Source: Spirochaetaceae bacterium UBA6243 (GTDB lineage Bacteria; Spirochaetota; Spirochaetia; Treponematales; Rectinemataceae). Taken from it: 45,517 nucleotides of DNA. The stretch covers positions 6,949-52,465 of the forward strand of contig DJVZ01000056.1 of assembly GCA_002441395.1 (NCBI GenBank). The letters are read 5' to 3'. The position numbers and the translations under genes are program-made. Shown here piece by piece: positions 1 through 8,930 of the stretch (its first letter is position 1; every line of letters begins with the position of its first letter). The notes below the pieces were generated by a model that saw only the letters and a list, made by a program, of their open reading frames with translations, had not been told where the DNA came from and ran no database searches.

Positions 1-73
1 TTTTGTAGCGCGCGCCGTGCGCCGCCTTGCGCGAAGCGACATCACACACTATGCTGGGCCGCAGGTATACACA

Positions 74-865
74 ATGAAAACGAATTTCGCGCACCTTACT
101 TTGGAAGAGAAAAGCATCGTGGCGAGACTCAAAGCCTCGCTGGCCCTGCGTCTGGCCGAGGAATCCTATGCTTCCGACACTGAGCTGCAAAAAATTTGCC
201 CGTCGCGCGGTATTTCGATGAAACTCAGTATTCGCGGGGCAGGCCCTTCGCTGCACCTGCGTGTGCCACAGTCTTCTTCGCGGCGGCCGTCGCTTCTGCT
301 TTTTTTCCCGAATATCGAGTCTGCGGTTCGTGTCCTCTCCGGGGCGAAAGGCACGGCGGTACCAATTCCGCTGGATGCAGGTGTGCTTAAAACACTGGCT
401 TTTTTCAGAAGGGCTTCAAACCGCGCGACAGAGCTTCTGCGCGCTGCGGACACGCCGGCGGCAATCCGAGCACGCCTCTTGCTCGCCGCGACCTTGTATG
501 GGCTGGAAGCCATCGCCGGCGAATCGTATCTGGAGCGCCGGATGCAGATCATTCCCGATGGCGTGGTCGGCGTGCGGGCAGGGGAAATCGCATACAGGGC
601 CGCCAAAGAAGGAAGGACAATTCATGTGGACAGGGCAGTGCCGGCAGAGGCTGACGGCGTCGTCAGCGCCGTCAATTCGCCGCGCCCCGACGCGGTGCTG
701 TCGTTTGCACATTATCAGAGCGCGATCGACGTATTGTCCGGAAAGAGGCAGGCAGTTGTCGCGCTTGGCTCCGGCGAAGTGCGCATAGGGGGGCTCTTGC
801 CACTGGTTCAGGGGCTGTTCGCGGTGCTGGACCGGCTTTCATGGTACATGGGAGTTGAGGTATGA
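74..865 (+). CDS. SCP2-like (sterol carrier domain-like) hypothetical protein
   Basis: The product is 263 aa with no signal peptide or membrane segment, so it is probably cytoplasmic. The last ~40 residues (GSGEVRIGGLLPLVQGL, then a final LSWYMGVEV) resemble the end of SCP2-like lipid-binding domains; the rest I do not recognise. I chose ATG 74 over an in-frame GTG at 17 because a weak GCAGG lies just upstream of ATG 74 and the GTG has no ribosome site. The stop overlaps the next start (ATGA), so it is co-translated with the aminotransferase. Similar SCP2-like/aminotransferase pairing may reflect one substrate pathway, but that is inference. Function is unknown. Confidence 0.6.
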   Translation: MKTNFAHLTLEEKSIVARLKASLALRLAEESYASDTELQKICPSRGISMKLSIRGAGPSLHLRVPQSSSRRPSLLLFFPNIESAVRVLSGAKGTAVPIPLDAGVLKTLAFFRRASNRATELLRAADTPAAIRARLLLAATLYGLEAIAGESYLERRMQIIPDGVVGVRAGEIAYRAAKEGRTIHVDRAVPAEADGVVSAVNSPRPDAVLSFAHYQSAIDVLSGKRQAVVALGSGEVRIGGLLPLVQGLFAVLDRLSWYMGVEV

Positions 866-2175
866 GCGATATCTCTGGTGAAGAATCGGGTGCGGCGGGC
901 GGCATCTCTGGACGCGGCGCCGACACGCAAGACTCGAGATTCGCGGCTTCGATGGCATATTTCGAGCGCGCGGCCAAAGTGATTCCGGGCGGCATCTATG
1001 GATCCAAGAGCCCCGGTTTTCTCGTGCCGGGCCATTTCCCGTATTATCTTTCGCGCGCGCGCGGAAGCAGAATATACGACGCCGATGGCAACGAATTCAT
1101 CGACTATCTCTGCGGCTACGGCAGCCAGATTGTGGGTTATGGCAATCCGGCGGTCGATGGACCGGCTCTTGAGCAGGCGCGCAAAGGAGATCTGCTCAAC
1201 CAACCCCATCCCGTCATGGTGGAGCTTGCCGAGCGCCTCGTGGGCCTTGTGAATGACATGGACTGGGCGGTGTTTGTAAAAAACGGCACCGACGCGACCA
1301 CGCTTGCCACCTCGATCGCCCGCGCGGACACAAGGAAGCAGGTGATCATCTCCGCGGAAGGGGCCTACCACGGCGCGGCAAACTGGTGCTCGACCAACGT
1401 TTTCCCTGTGTTTATGCAGGCCGAGCAGCGCGACGTTCGCTTTTTCCCTTACAATGATATACAGGCGCTTGAAGCGCTTTTTGCGGCGAACAGAGGGAAT
1501 ATCGCCTGCATAATCCTCACACCTTATCACCATCCGACTTACAAACCTCAGCAGCTGCCGACGCCGGAGTTTCTGACGGCCGTCGAGCGCTTGTGCCGCG
1601 CCGAGAGCGCATATTTCATCATGGATGACATCAGAGCCAATTTCAGGCTCGATGTACACGGCAGCCACACGTTCTTTGGGGCCCACCCCGATTTGATCAC
1701 GATGGGAAAGGCGCTTGCCAATGGCTATCCGATTTCGGTGTTGCTCGGAACGGACGGGCTCAGGAAAACAGCCTCAAGCTTCTTTATCACGGGAACATAT
1801 TGGATGAGCGCAGTGCCGATGATCGCCGCGATGGCGACGCTCGACGAGATGGAGCGCATGGGAGGCACGGCACAGCTTGCGCGGCACGGGCGGATGCTGA
1901 AAGACGGGCTTGAGTCGCTGGGACGCGAGGCGGGCTTCCGCGCGCGTGTTTCCGGGCCGCTTGCGATTCCCTATATGACCTTCGATGAAGACCCGGATCT
2001 GTATTTGAATCAGAGATTCTGCGCGGCGATGGCCGACCGGGGAGTGTTCATGCATCCTCACCACAACTGGTTTATTTCGCTCGCGCACACCGAAGAGGAC
2101 ATCGCCAGGACGCTGGAGGCTGCGCGGAGCGCATTTGAGGAATTACGGCTCTTCTCATCCTCCGAGCGCTTTTAA
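862..2175 (+). CDS. Class III PLP-dependent aminotransferase (glutamate-1-semialdehyde aminomutase-like)
   Basis: This is a 437-aa fold-type I PLP enzyme. The region around residues 60-290 follows the glutamate-1-semialdehyde 2,1-aminomutase/omega-transaminase pattern: DADGNEFIDY near 73-82, a phosphate-binding NGTDAT near 141-146, AYHG near 168-171, the cofactor aspartate pair DD at 255-256, and the Schiff-base lysine in MGKALANG (K283). The usual DEV..GFR segment reads DDIRANFR, so it is probably a paralogue with another substrate and not HemL. No other haem genes are nearby. The start overlaps the upstream stop by 4 bp. The 3' end overlaps the convergent DUF819 gene by 21 bp. Confidence 0.85.
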   Translation: MSDISGEESGAAGGISGRGADTQDSRFAASMAYFERAAKVIPGGIYGSKSPGFLVPGHFPYYLSRARGSRIYDADGNEFIDYLCGYGSQIVGYGNPAVDGPALEQARKGDLLNQPHPVMVELAERLVGLVNDMDWAVFVKNGTDATTLATSIARADTRKQVIISAEGAYHGAANWCSTNVFPVFMQAEQRDVRFFPYNDIQALEALFAANRGNIACIILTPYHHPTYKPQQLPTPEFLTAVERLCRAESAYFIMDDIRANFRLDVHGSHTFFGAHPDLITMGKALANGYPISVLLGTDGLRKTASSFFITGTYWMSAVPMIAAMATLDEMERMGGTAQLARHGRMLKDGLESLGREAGFRARVSGPLAIPYMTFDEDPDLYLNQRFCAAMADRGVFMHPHHNWFISLAHTEEDIARTLEAARSAFEELRLFSSSERF

Positions 2176-3303
2176 GGCCTCAGCGAGCGCGATTCCAAGA
2201 TAATTCCCCGCCGCGTACCCGATAATGCCGGTCGTAATGCCCGGCAAAATCAGCTTTCTGGCTTTCAGGGAAACCGCTACCACTCCCACGAATGGGGGGG
2301 AGCAGATCGCGGAGACCGACACGATGAGCATCGTATCCACATCGATCTTGAACAGCGAGCAGAGCAGGACGTGCAGGATGAAAGAGCCGAACAGCACAAT
2401 CGCCACATAGATGAAATATGTGCCCGCACTGTTGAATATCTGCATGATATTGCCCATCGCGCCGACTGCCACCGCAAACACATACAAAAAATACTCGCCC
2501 GTCGCGAACGTCATGGGCAGGGCCCGAATTGAGGGAACGAAGGACGCGGCGAGCGCGAGGCTCGTGACAAGCAAGATTGTCACCATCGTCTGGAAATCCG
2601 CGGGTACGAGCGTGGAAAGGCCGAGCGACACTCCCACGATAGCGGCTGCCAGTCCGAACCCCATGAGTATCTTCTTCCAGAGCCCTTTCTTGAAGTAATC
2701 AGAGAATTGCGTGGTAAAATTCAGGCCTGTCGGCGATGCGACCTCGGTGTCCCAGTTTTTGAGGGGCAGAAAGTGCTTGAGAATTGGTTTGGCGACGCTC
2801 ATCACCGCGAGCAGATAGACTGCGGAGAGCACGATATCGGAGGTATGCACCGCAAGATACACATTTTTGTCGACATTGAGGGCCGTTTTTATCGCGGCGA
2901 GGTTCGGGGTGCCTCCGGTGTAGAGCCCGACGAGCAGGCCGGCGACTTTATACGACTCTGCATTCTTCGCCCTGAAAAAGGCGTAGGCTATACCGGCGAC
3001 CAGGCTTACGGAGATTGCCGCCAGCAGGAACGCAAGAATCGCGCCGCCTGAAAGCTCCCTCCATTTTTTGAAATCGACCGAGAAAAGCAGAAGTGGAATG
3101 GAAATGGCCACCGCGACGCTTGAGATCGTGTCGAGCAACCCCGTTGCCGACAGCGGCAGAATGCCGATATTCCCGAGCACGAGTCCGGCGATATAGCACA
3201 CGATCAGTGTACTCCACTTCGCCATAAGGGCGACATGCTCTTTGAGGTACAAAAGCGCGACAGGGAAAAGCACCACAAAAAGAATTAAAAGTACGTCCGT
3301 CAT
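2155..3303 (-). CDS. DUF819 family integral membrane protein
   Basis: The 382-aa protein is very hydrophobic, with about ten membrane segments spread over its length. The internal sequences LYTGGTPNLAAIK (around residue 130) and the C-terminal ICSPPFVGVVAVSLKARKLILPG match the DUF819 (YjcL-like) permease family, whose substrate is generally unknown. The gene lies 51 bp downstream of the SDR gene on the same strand, so the two may form an operon. An AAAGGA sequence precedes the ATG. The end overlaps the convergent aminotransferase gene. The family assignment is good; the transport role is inferred from topology. Confidence 0.85.
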   Translation of the reverse strand: MTDVLLILFVVLFPVALLYLKEHVALMAKWSTLIVCYIAGLVLGNIGILPLSATGLLDTISSVAVAISIPLLLFSVDFKKWRELSGGAILAFLLAAISVSLVAGIAYAFFRAKNAESYKVAGLLVGLYTGGTPNLAAIKTALNVDKNVYLAVHTSDIVLSAVYLLAVMSVAKPILKHFLPLKNWDTEVASPTGLNFTTQFSDYFKKGLWKKILMGFGLAAAIVGVSLGLSTLVPADFQTMVTILLVTSLALAASFVPSIRALPMTFATGEYFLYVFAVAVGAMGNIMQIFNSAGTYFIYVAIVLFGSFILHVLLCSLFKIDVDTMLIVSVSAICSPPFVGVVAVSLKARKLILPGITTGIIGYAAGNYLGIALAEALKALGG

Positions 3304-3354
3304 ATGAAAATCCTTTCCGTCGCCTGGGCAGGCACGGTTATGTCTGGCTCGTTC

Positions 3355-4197
3355 CTACAGGCCTCCATGCTTCGAAATCGAGCGCACGAAAAGCTTCGGG
3401 AAATATCGCGCAAGGAAAACCCCGAGGTGAGCCTTAAAATCGAAAGCAACCTTGATGTCGAGCGCACCGGTTTCGAGTTTGTCCCACACAATGCGCGCAG
3501 TCTCCGAAGGCTCCTGCCCGGATTTCTGGAGGGGATCGAGTTCGCCGTGGCGCGCCCCGTCGCCCGAGAGCGCGTTTTCGGAGATAGAGGTGCGCACAAA
3601 ACCTGGATACACCATAGCAATGTGTATGCCACTTCCATAAAGCTCAGCCCTGAGCGAAGAGAAAAAGCCCGCCTGAGCGTGTTTCGATGCAGAATACGCG
3701 GTCCGCCATGGCGCGCCCATGAGCCCCGCGATACTCGAGATGCAGATGATCATACCTGAGTCGCGATCTCGCATCTGTGGCAGTACCGCGCGCGTCAAAT
3801 CCACTGCCGCACCAAAGTTTGTCTGCATGATGAGATCGAAAACCTCGGGCGACGTCTCCGCAAACCGTGCACGCTGGCTTACGCCCGCATTCAGCACAAG
3901 TGTGTCGATGCGGTCGAAGAGGACAAGTGCCTCTTGTGCCGCCTTGCGTCGGGCGCCCGGGTCTGCGAGATCGAAGGGGAGGAGAGCGTCGGCAGGGAGG
4001 CGCGGCGCCCCGTCCGCAAGCGCTTTGGCTGTGCGATATCCCCCGCAGAGGACGGCGGTCTCGCGAAGCGCGCCTTCGTTGCGTCCGGAGAGTATGAGCC
4101 TGGCGCCGCGCCGCGCCGCTTCGGCTGCGAGTGCCCGCCCGATACCCGAAGAGGCGCCCGTGATCCATACCACTTTGCCTGCAAGTGTCTGGTGCAT
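3355..4197 (-). CDS. Short-chain dehydrogenase/reductase (SDR)
   Basis: The 280-aa protein is a classical SDR of the DHRS7/DltE-like type. Visible landmarks are the nucleotide-binding TGASSGIGRAL near residues 14-24, NAG near 104, the catalytic serine region ISSIAG, and YSASKHA with the catalytic Tyr and Lys near 168-172. R40 follows the second strand (SGRNE), which favours NADPH. The C-terminal ~80 residues extend beyond the minimal fold, as in DHRS7-type enzymes. The substrate cannot be told. It precedes the DUF819 gene on the same strand. No clear Shine-Dalgarno is seen before the ATG. Confidence 0.88.
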   Translation of the reverse strand: MHQTLAGKVVWITGASSGIGRALAAEAARRGARLILSGRNEGALRETAVLCGGYRTAKALADGAPRLPADALLPFDLADPGARRKAAQEALVLFDRIDTLVLNAGVSQRARFAETSPEVFDLIMQTNFGAAVDLTRAVLPQMRDRDSGMIICISSIAGLMGAPWRTAYSASKHAQAGFFSSLRAELYGSGIHIAMVYPGFVRTSISENALSGDGARHGELDPLQKSGQEPSETARIVWDKLETGALDIKVAFDFKAHLGVFLARYFPKLFVRSISKHGGL

Positions 4198-4505
4198 GGT
4201 GATGACAGAATATGACGCTGCGATAGCGTGGTCAAGGCAAGGCGGTTATAGGTTATAGTATGACAACAGGAGCGTTGAAAAATTGCAGAAAAAAAAGGCT
4301 ATGTCCGTAGGCACTCGCACGCACGACGACTGAGCTGTTTTAGATATTGGAAGAAATTATAAAGCGAGGAGCTGCACCGGTGAGCTTTAAGGAAACCCTC
4401 TGCATCGGGGCGGATGATGCCATGACACATGGCGGCGCCGATAAATGCGATAAGCGCGATAAATGCGCGGCGTGCCACAGGTCGCCGGAACCGCTTTCGC
4501 TGTGT
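4198..4505. other. Gene-free interval with a 9-bp tandem repeat
   Basis: This 308-bp gap between the SDR start and the CBS-ACT stop holds no convincing gene. It must carry the SDR promoter and the terminator of the CBS-ACT operon, but I cannot place either with confidence. A tandem array of three 9-bp units, CGATAAATG / CGATAAGCG / CGATAAATG, occupies 4439-4465. An A-rich tract (eight A) lies near 4288-4299. Confidence 0.5.
4439..4467. repeat. Three tandem 9-bp units (CGATAAATG-like)
   Basis: The units are at 4439-4447, 4448-4456 and 4457-4465; the outer two are identical and the middle differs at two positions (ATG to GCG). The unit length equals three codons, but the plus-strand frame through it overlaps the end of the CBS-ACT gene antisense and does not look coding. 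An iteron-like protein-binding site or simple slippage product are both possible. Confidence 0.5.
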
Positions 4506-5150
4506 TCAGGTTTCCCTTACGTCCACAATTTTTTCGACTAAGGGCCTGATCGCTTCGAGCAATACATCCTTCTCGACTCCTGTCACTTTTACGGTGCAGT
4601 AGCCATTTGTCGGATCCTCGCCTTCGAAAATCGCGAACGAGACGATATTGCCGCCGGATTTTGTTATCGCGTTTGAAAGTTTTGCCAGTTCGCCCTTTTT
4701 CTCCGGCAGAAGCAGGGTGAGCCGGATACCCTTGTGCCGGGCGCCAAACAGCTCGATGAACAGCTTGAAAAGGTCGGTTTCGGTGATGATGCCCACAAGA
4801 ATATCGCCGCGCATAACCGGCAGGCCTGAAATGCTGTTGTCTGCCATGATGCGCGCAGCTTCCTCTATGGGCAGATCTTCGGTCACGGTGATGACATTTT
4901 TCGTCATCACCTTTTCGACTTTGAGTTTTGAGAGCAGATAGTGCATTTCATAGATATCGAGCGATGAGGCGGGAGAAGGCGATGCGTGGATAAGATCGAG
5001 GGAAGTAACGATGCCAATAAGCCTTCCGTTGTCGTCGACGACGGGCAGCCGCTTGATTTTTTCGCGGCGCATGATAGCTTGGGCTTCGGGTGCGGTCATA
5101 TCCGGAGTGATGGTTATCGGATTCCGCGTCATGCGTTGGCCTACTTTCAT
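4506..5150 (-). CDS. CBS-pair plus ACT domain protein (AcuB-like)
   Basis: The 214-aa cytosolic protein has two CBS motifs (about residues 7-60 and 78-133, each with the G-[IL]-[IV]-T-x-x-D-L signature: GIVTSLDL and GIITETDL). They are followed by an ACT-like domain (about 140-210, starting RLTLLLPEKKGELAKLSNAI). CBS pairs bind adenine nucleotides and ACT domains bind amino acids, so a sensor of energy and amino-acid state is plausible. It sits 62 bp downstream of livF on the same strand, apparently as the last gene of the liv operon, which supports a link with branched-chain amino acids. AcuB-like is the closest named family; the ligand is not known. Confidence 0.85.
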   Translation of the reverse strand: MKVGQRMTRNPITITPDMTAPEAQAIMRREKIKRLPVVDDNGRLIGIVTSLDLIHASPSPASSLDIYEMHYLLSKLKVEKVMTKNVITVTEDLPIEEAARIMADNSISGLPVMRGDILVGIITETDLFKLFIELFGARHKGIRLTLLLPEKKGELAKLSNAITKSGGNIVSFAIFEGEDPTNGYCTVKVTGVEKDVLLEAIRPLVEKIVDVRET

Positions 5151-5212
5151 GGTGGACCTCCATGGAATATTTGTTCGGGATGAGATTCTCTTTATAATAT
5201 ACTTCCGAATTA

Positions 5213-5926
5213 CTACAGGCCCAAATATGCCTTCCGCACTTCCTCGTTTTCGAGCAGATGTGCCGCGGTATCGGCAATTTTAATGACGCCGTTCTGCATG
5301 ACATAGCCTTTGTTGGCTATTTTAAGCGCCATGTTCGCATTTTGTTCGACGAGCAGGATGGTAGTTTTACGCTCTTTGTTGATTTTCTGGATGACCTCAA
5401 AGATGTTTTGAACCACGAGGGGGGCGAGGCCGAGCGACGGCTCGTCGAGCAGAAGCAGGTGCGGATTGGCCATGAGTGCGCGGGAAATTGCAAGCATCTG
5501 CTGCTCGCCGCCGGAGAGGGTTCCACCGAGCTGATTCCGCCGCTCCGCGAGCCGCGGGAAGATCGCAAAAACCTCTTCCATGTCGCGCTTTATACCTTCC
5601 TTGTCGGTGCGCAGAAAAGCGCCCATGTCCAGGTTTTCCGACACGCTGAGCTGGGGAAATATGCGCCGGCCCTCTGGTACCTGCGACACACCCATTTTGA
5701 CGATCTTGTTGGGACTGACTCTTGATATTTCTTTGCCATTCAATAAAATTTGTCCCGAGCGAAGAGGAGTGATAGCGCAGATGCTCATGAGTGTCGTCGT
5801 TTTTCCGGCACCATTTGCGCCGATCAGCGTGACAATTTCTCCTTCGTCGACTGAGATCGATATGCCTTTCAAGGCCTGAATGTTGCCATAGAAGGTACGG
5901 ACGTCTTTCAATTCGAGCAGTGCCAT
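5213..5926 (-). CDS. livF: Branched-chain amino-acid ABC transporter ATP-binding protein LivF
   Basis: This 237-aa ABC ATPase is full length for LivF. Walker A is GANGAGKTT near residues 37-45, the signature is LSGGEQQML near 137-145, and Walker B LLLLDEPSLGLAP follows near 156-168. The QVPEGRRIFPQLSV segment is typical of LivF. With LivG it powers uptake of leucine, isoleucine and valine (or related amides) through the LivHM channel at the inner membrane. The start is 1 bp from the livG stop, which fits translational coupling. Confidence 0.95.
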   Translation of the reverse strand: MALLELKDVRTFYGNIQALKGISISVDEGEIVTLIGANGAGKTTTLMSICAITPLRSGQILLNGKEISRVSPNKIVKMGVSQVPEGRRIFPQLSVSENLDMGAFLRTDKEGIKRDMEEVFAIFPRLAERRNQLGGTLSGGEQQMLAISRALMANPHLLLLDEPSLGLAPLVVQNIFEVIQKINKERKTTILLVEQNANMALKIANKGYVMQNGVIKIADTAAHLLENEEVRKAYLGL

Positions 5927-5927
5927 A

Positions 5928-6728
5928 TTACTCTCCTAGATATGCCTTGATGACATCTGGATTTCTCTTGATTTCATGCGGTGGACCCTCGGCGATGAGC
6001 TTGCCGTAGTCCAGCACATAAATGCGCTCGCTCACATCCATGACAAGGCTCATGTCGTGTTCTATGAGCAAAATCGTAATGTGCTCCTGGTCCCGGATGA
6101 TGTTGATGGTCTCTTCGAGTTCTTTGGTCTCCTGGGCATTCATGCCGGCCACTGGCTCGTCTAGTAAGAGCAAGAACGGATCGGTCGCAAGCGCGCGTGC
6201 GATTTCCAGGCGGCGCTGTTCGCCATAGGGAAGATTTTTTGCCGTTTCGTTGACATACATGTCCAGTTTGAGTTTCTTGAGGATGAGGTAGCTCTCTTCG
6301 ATGACACGCTGTTCTTCTTCCCTGGTGGACGCATCGCGCAAAATCGCTTTGAAAATCCCCGCCTTGAGCGAGTTGTGCCGGCCAATCATGACGTTCTCGA
6401 GTACACTCATGTTGCTGAAAAGACGGATGTTCTGAAAGGTGCGCGCGAGGCCCTTCTGGTTGATGACATTGGGCTTGAGACCATGAATCTCTTCGACATG
6501 GCCTTCGCGGTTGCGGATCTTGACCGTTCCCTCATTCGGTCTGTACTCACCCGTTATGCAGTTGAAAATTGTGGTTTTCCCGGCGCCGTTCGGGCCTATG
6601 AGCGCCGCGATTTCGCCTTCGTCGATATGCATCGAGACACCATCGATGGCGCGCAAGCCTCCGAAGGTCATGACGAGGTTGTCGATTTCCAGTATCGCAT
6701 CTTTTGATTGCAATTGTTGGGTGCTCAT
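5928..6728 (-). CDS. livG: Branched-chain amino-acid ABC transporter ATP-binding protein LivG
   Basis: The 266-aa ATPase carries Walker A GPNGAGKTT (near 43-51), the LivG-typical GLARTFQNIRLFSNMSVLENVMIG, a non-canonical signature LPYGEQRRLEIARAL, as usual for LivG, and Walker B LLLLDEPVAGMN. Its ATG overlaps the livM stop by 4 bp (ATGA). Together with LivF it forms the nucleotide-binding dimer of the importer. The insertion between Walker A and signature, including the methylated-looking RNREGHVEE stretch, is within the family's normal range. Confidence 0.95.
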   Translation of the reverse strand: MSTQQLQSKDAILEIDNLVMTFGGLRAIDGVSMHIDEGEIAALIGPNGAGKTTIFNCITGEYRPNEGTVKIRNREGHVEEIHGLKPNVINQKGLARTFQNIRLFSNMSVLENVMIGRHNSLKAGIFKAILRDASTREEEQRVIEESYLILKKLKLDMYVNETAKNLPYGEQRRLEIARALATDPFLLLLDEPVAGMNAQETKELEETINIIRDQEHITILLIEHDMSLVMDVSERIYVLDYGKLIAEGPPHEIKRNPDVIKAYLGE

Positions 6729-7993
6729 TTGGAAAGTTCCTTTTCTTCGAAGGTATACTGTTTGCGCTTCCGGGGGATGAGACCATCGGGTTTGAAGATG
6801 ATGACGAGAACCATGGCTATGCCATAGATGAGCATCCGGTACTGCGCGAGTGCCCGGAAATACTCAGGAAGGAGCTTCAAAAGAATCGCGCCGCCAATTA
6901 CGCCCGGAATCGAGCCTGTCCCGCCGATGACGACCGCCATGAGAATGATGATCGACTCCCACAGCGTGAAACTGTCGGGGTTGATGTAGGTGGTCTGAGC
7001 CGCCATGATGACTCCCGCGATCCCTGCCCAGAATGAGCCGAGCGCGAATGTGATCAATTTGTTTTTGACGAGATTGATGCCCATCGCTTCACAGGCAACC
7101 TCATCTTCACGCATCGCTTCGAGCGCCCGTCCTACCCTCGAGTCCTCGATTCTCCGCACGATGAAAATAGTGATTATCACGAGTACAATGGCGATGAAGT
7201 AGATATAGGTTGCTGCCTGGGGGGGCGGCAGTTTGTGGCCGAAGAACCACGGCCGCGGAATGAGGCTTATGCCCGTCGCCCCTCCTGTGATATCGCTCGA
7301 ATTCTGCATCACCATGTGGAAGATTTCGCCAAAGGCCAGCGTAATGATGGCCAGATAGTCACCGCGCAATCTCAATACGGGAAGGCTGAGCAATATGCCG
7401 AAGAGTGAGGCCATGATGCCTGCCAGCGGAAGCGAAATCCAAAACAGCCAACCAGGATCGATGCCCGCGGCAATGAATGAATGACCGAGATACTTCCACA
7501 TAAGGCCATAGGTATAGGCGCCGACTCCAAAAAATGCCGCGTATCCAAGGTTCAACAGCCCTCCCAGACCGACGACGATATTGAGGCCGAGCGCAAGGAT
7601 CACATAGATGAAGGCGGTGATCATGACATTGGTATGGTACATTCCGAACAGGAACGGATAGGCAATTACGAAGCACAGAAGCGCCACCAATGAACTTTTC
7701 CGCACAGCCGGTCTTGCAAAATATTGGCCGCCCCATGCCTTTACCCTGCTGAAAGCGCCTTCGGACTTGTTGTTTCCGCGTCTGTCTTTCCATTCAAGGG
7801 CGATTCTCCATACGAAAGAGAGCACAAACCCCGCAATGCCCACGAAAGGCAGGAGATTCCAGCGGAATTGAACCTGAGCGACGCCCCTCGTCACGCTGAC
7901 CTTCATCACCATGAGCGGGAAGAGCAGCACCATGGCCCAGACGGCAATACCCAGCGATTTTCTGACATCTGCAAGAATTGAACGTACTTTCAT
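6725..7993 (-). CDS. livM: Branched-chain amino-acid ABC transporter permease LivM
   Basis: At 422 aa this is close to the long LivM form. Two N-terminal membrane segments and a charged linker (EWKDRRGNNKSEG) precede the core permease (about residues 100-400). The core contains NIVVGLGGLLNLGYAAFFGVGAY and the family motif LRLRGDYLAIITLAFGEI. The C-terminal GLIPRKRKQY tail faces the cytoplasm. It pairs with LivH. AGAAGG lies 8 bp before the ATG, and the gap to the livH stop is 3 bp. Confidence 0.95.
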   Translation of the reverse strand: MKVRSILADVRKSLGIAVWAMVLLFPLMVMKVSVTRGVAQVQFRWNLLPFVGIAGFVLSFVWRIALEWKDRRGNNKSEGAFSRVKAWGGQYFARPAVRKSSLVALLCFVIAYPFLFGMYHTNVMITAFIYVILALGLNIVVGLGGLLNLGYAAFFGVGAYTYGLMWKYLGHSFIAAGIDPGWLFWISLPLAGIMASLFGILLSLPVLRLRGDYLAIITLAFGEIFHMVMQNSSDITGGATGISLIPRPWFFGHKLPPPQAATYIYFIAIVLVIITIFIVRRIEDSRVGRALEAMREDEVACEAMGINLVKNKLITFALGSFWAGIAGVIMAAQTTYINPDSFTLWESIIILMAVVIGGTGSIPGVIGGAILLKLLPEYFRALAQYRMLIYGIAMVLVIIFKPDGLIPRKRKQYTFEEKELSK

Positions 7994-7996
7994 AGA

Positions 7997-8899
7997 TTAT
8001 ACCTTCTGTCTCTGGGTCCGGCCGAGAATCCCCTCGGGCTTTATAAGAAGGATTACGATGAGAATGATGAATGCGAAGGCATCTTCATAGTCGCTCGAGA
8101 TATAGCCAGTACCCAGACTTTCTGTCCAGCCAAGCACAAAACTCCCAAGAACGGCGCCGGGAATGCTCCCGATGCCGCCGAGGACAGCGGCGACAAAGGC
8201 CTTGATGCCCGCGATGAACCCAATGTAGTAGTTGATTTGCCCCATATAGGAGCATATGAGCACACCGCCGATCGCGGCCAGCGCGGAGCCGAGGATGAAT
8301 GTCACCGAGATGACCTGGTTGATGTCGACTCCGACGAGCTGGGCCATGTGCATGTCCTGCGCCGTCGCCCGCATTGCTTTTCCCATACGGGTAAATTTGA
8401 TCAGGAATGTGAGCAGCACCATGATGACGGCAGTAACCCCAAGAATGATAAGTTGCGTCGAGTTTATATATTCCTTATATGGCTGGAGCCATTTGAATTC
8501 AGGAAGATACGAAGGGAAGGACAGGAATTTTTCAGTCTGTGCGAGCAAGACGAAGTTTTGTAAAACCATGGAGACGCCGATCGCGCTGATGAGCGCTGAA
8601 AGACGAGGCTTGCCCCGAAGCGGGCGGTAGGCAATTTTTTCTATTGTATAGCCGAAGGCGGCCGCGTATATAATGGAGAGCAACACCGAAAAGAGTAAAA
8701 CAAAACCAACAGGCATGCCCTTTGAAAAGAAAAACCCGCCAAAAATAAGGGCGGTAAACCCACCGATCATGTAGATTTCACCATGGGCAAAGTTGATGAG
8801 CTGAATAATGCCATAGACCATGGTATATCCCAGCGCGATGAGGGCATAGATGCTGCCCTTCGCCGTGCCGCTCAAGAAAAGCTTTAAAAAATATTCCAT
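7997..8899 (-). CDS. livH: Branched-chain amino-acid ABC transporter permease LivH
   Basis: The 300-aa permease has about eight membrane segments and the LivH N-terminus GSIYALIALGYTMVYGIIQLINFAHGEIYMIGGF. The coupling region TRMGKAMRATAQD lies mid-protein and GGIGSIPGAVLGSFVLG follows near 230. It lies 87 bp after livK, separated by a hairpin with a T-tract, so it is probably expressed at a lower level than the binding protein. A periplasmic amino acid delivered by LivK would pass through the LivH-LivM channel. Confidence 0.95.
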   Translation of the reverse strand: MEYFLKLFLSGTAKGSIYALIALGYTMVYGIIQLINFAHGEIYMIGGFTALIFGGFFFSKGMPVGFVLLFSVLLSIIYAAAFGYTIEKIAYRPLRGKPRLSALISAIGVSMVLQNFVLLAQTEKFLSFPSYLPEFKWLQPYKEYINSTQLIILGVTAVIMVLLTFLIKFTRMGKAMRATAQDMHMAQLVGVDINQVISVTFILGSALAAIGGVLICSYMGQINYYIGFIAGIKAFVAAVLGGIGSIPGAVLGSFVLGWTESLGTGYISSDYEDAFAFIILIVILLIKPEGILGRTQRQKV

Positions 8900-8930
8900 G
8901 TGCTGATCCTTGGGAAGTGAATTCTAAAAA

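Noticed and set aside
4347..4541. 64-codon plus-strand frame with Asp-Lys-Cys repeats and several cysteines
   Set aside because: The TTG start has no ribosome site, the repeats come from the 9-bp tandem array, and the end runs antisense into the CBS-ACT gene.
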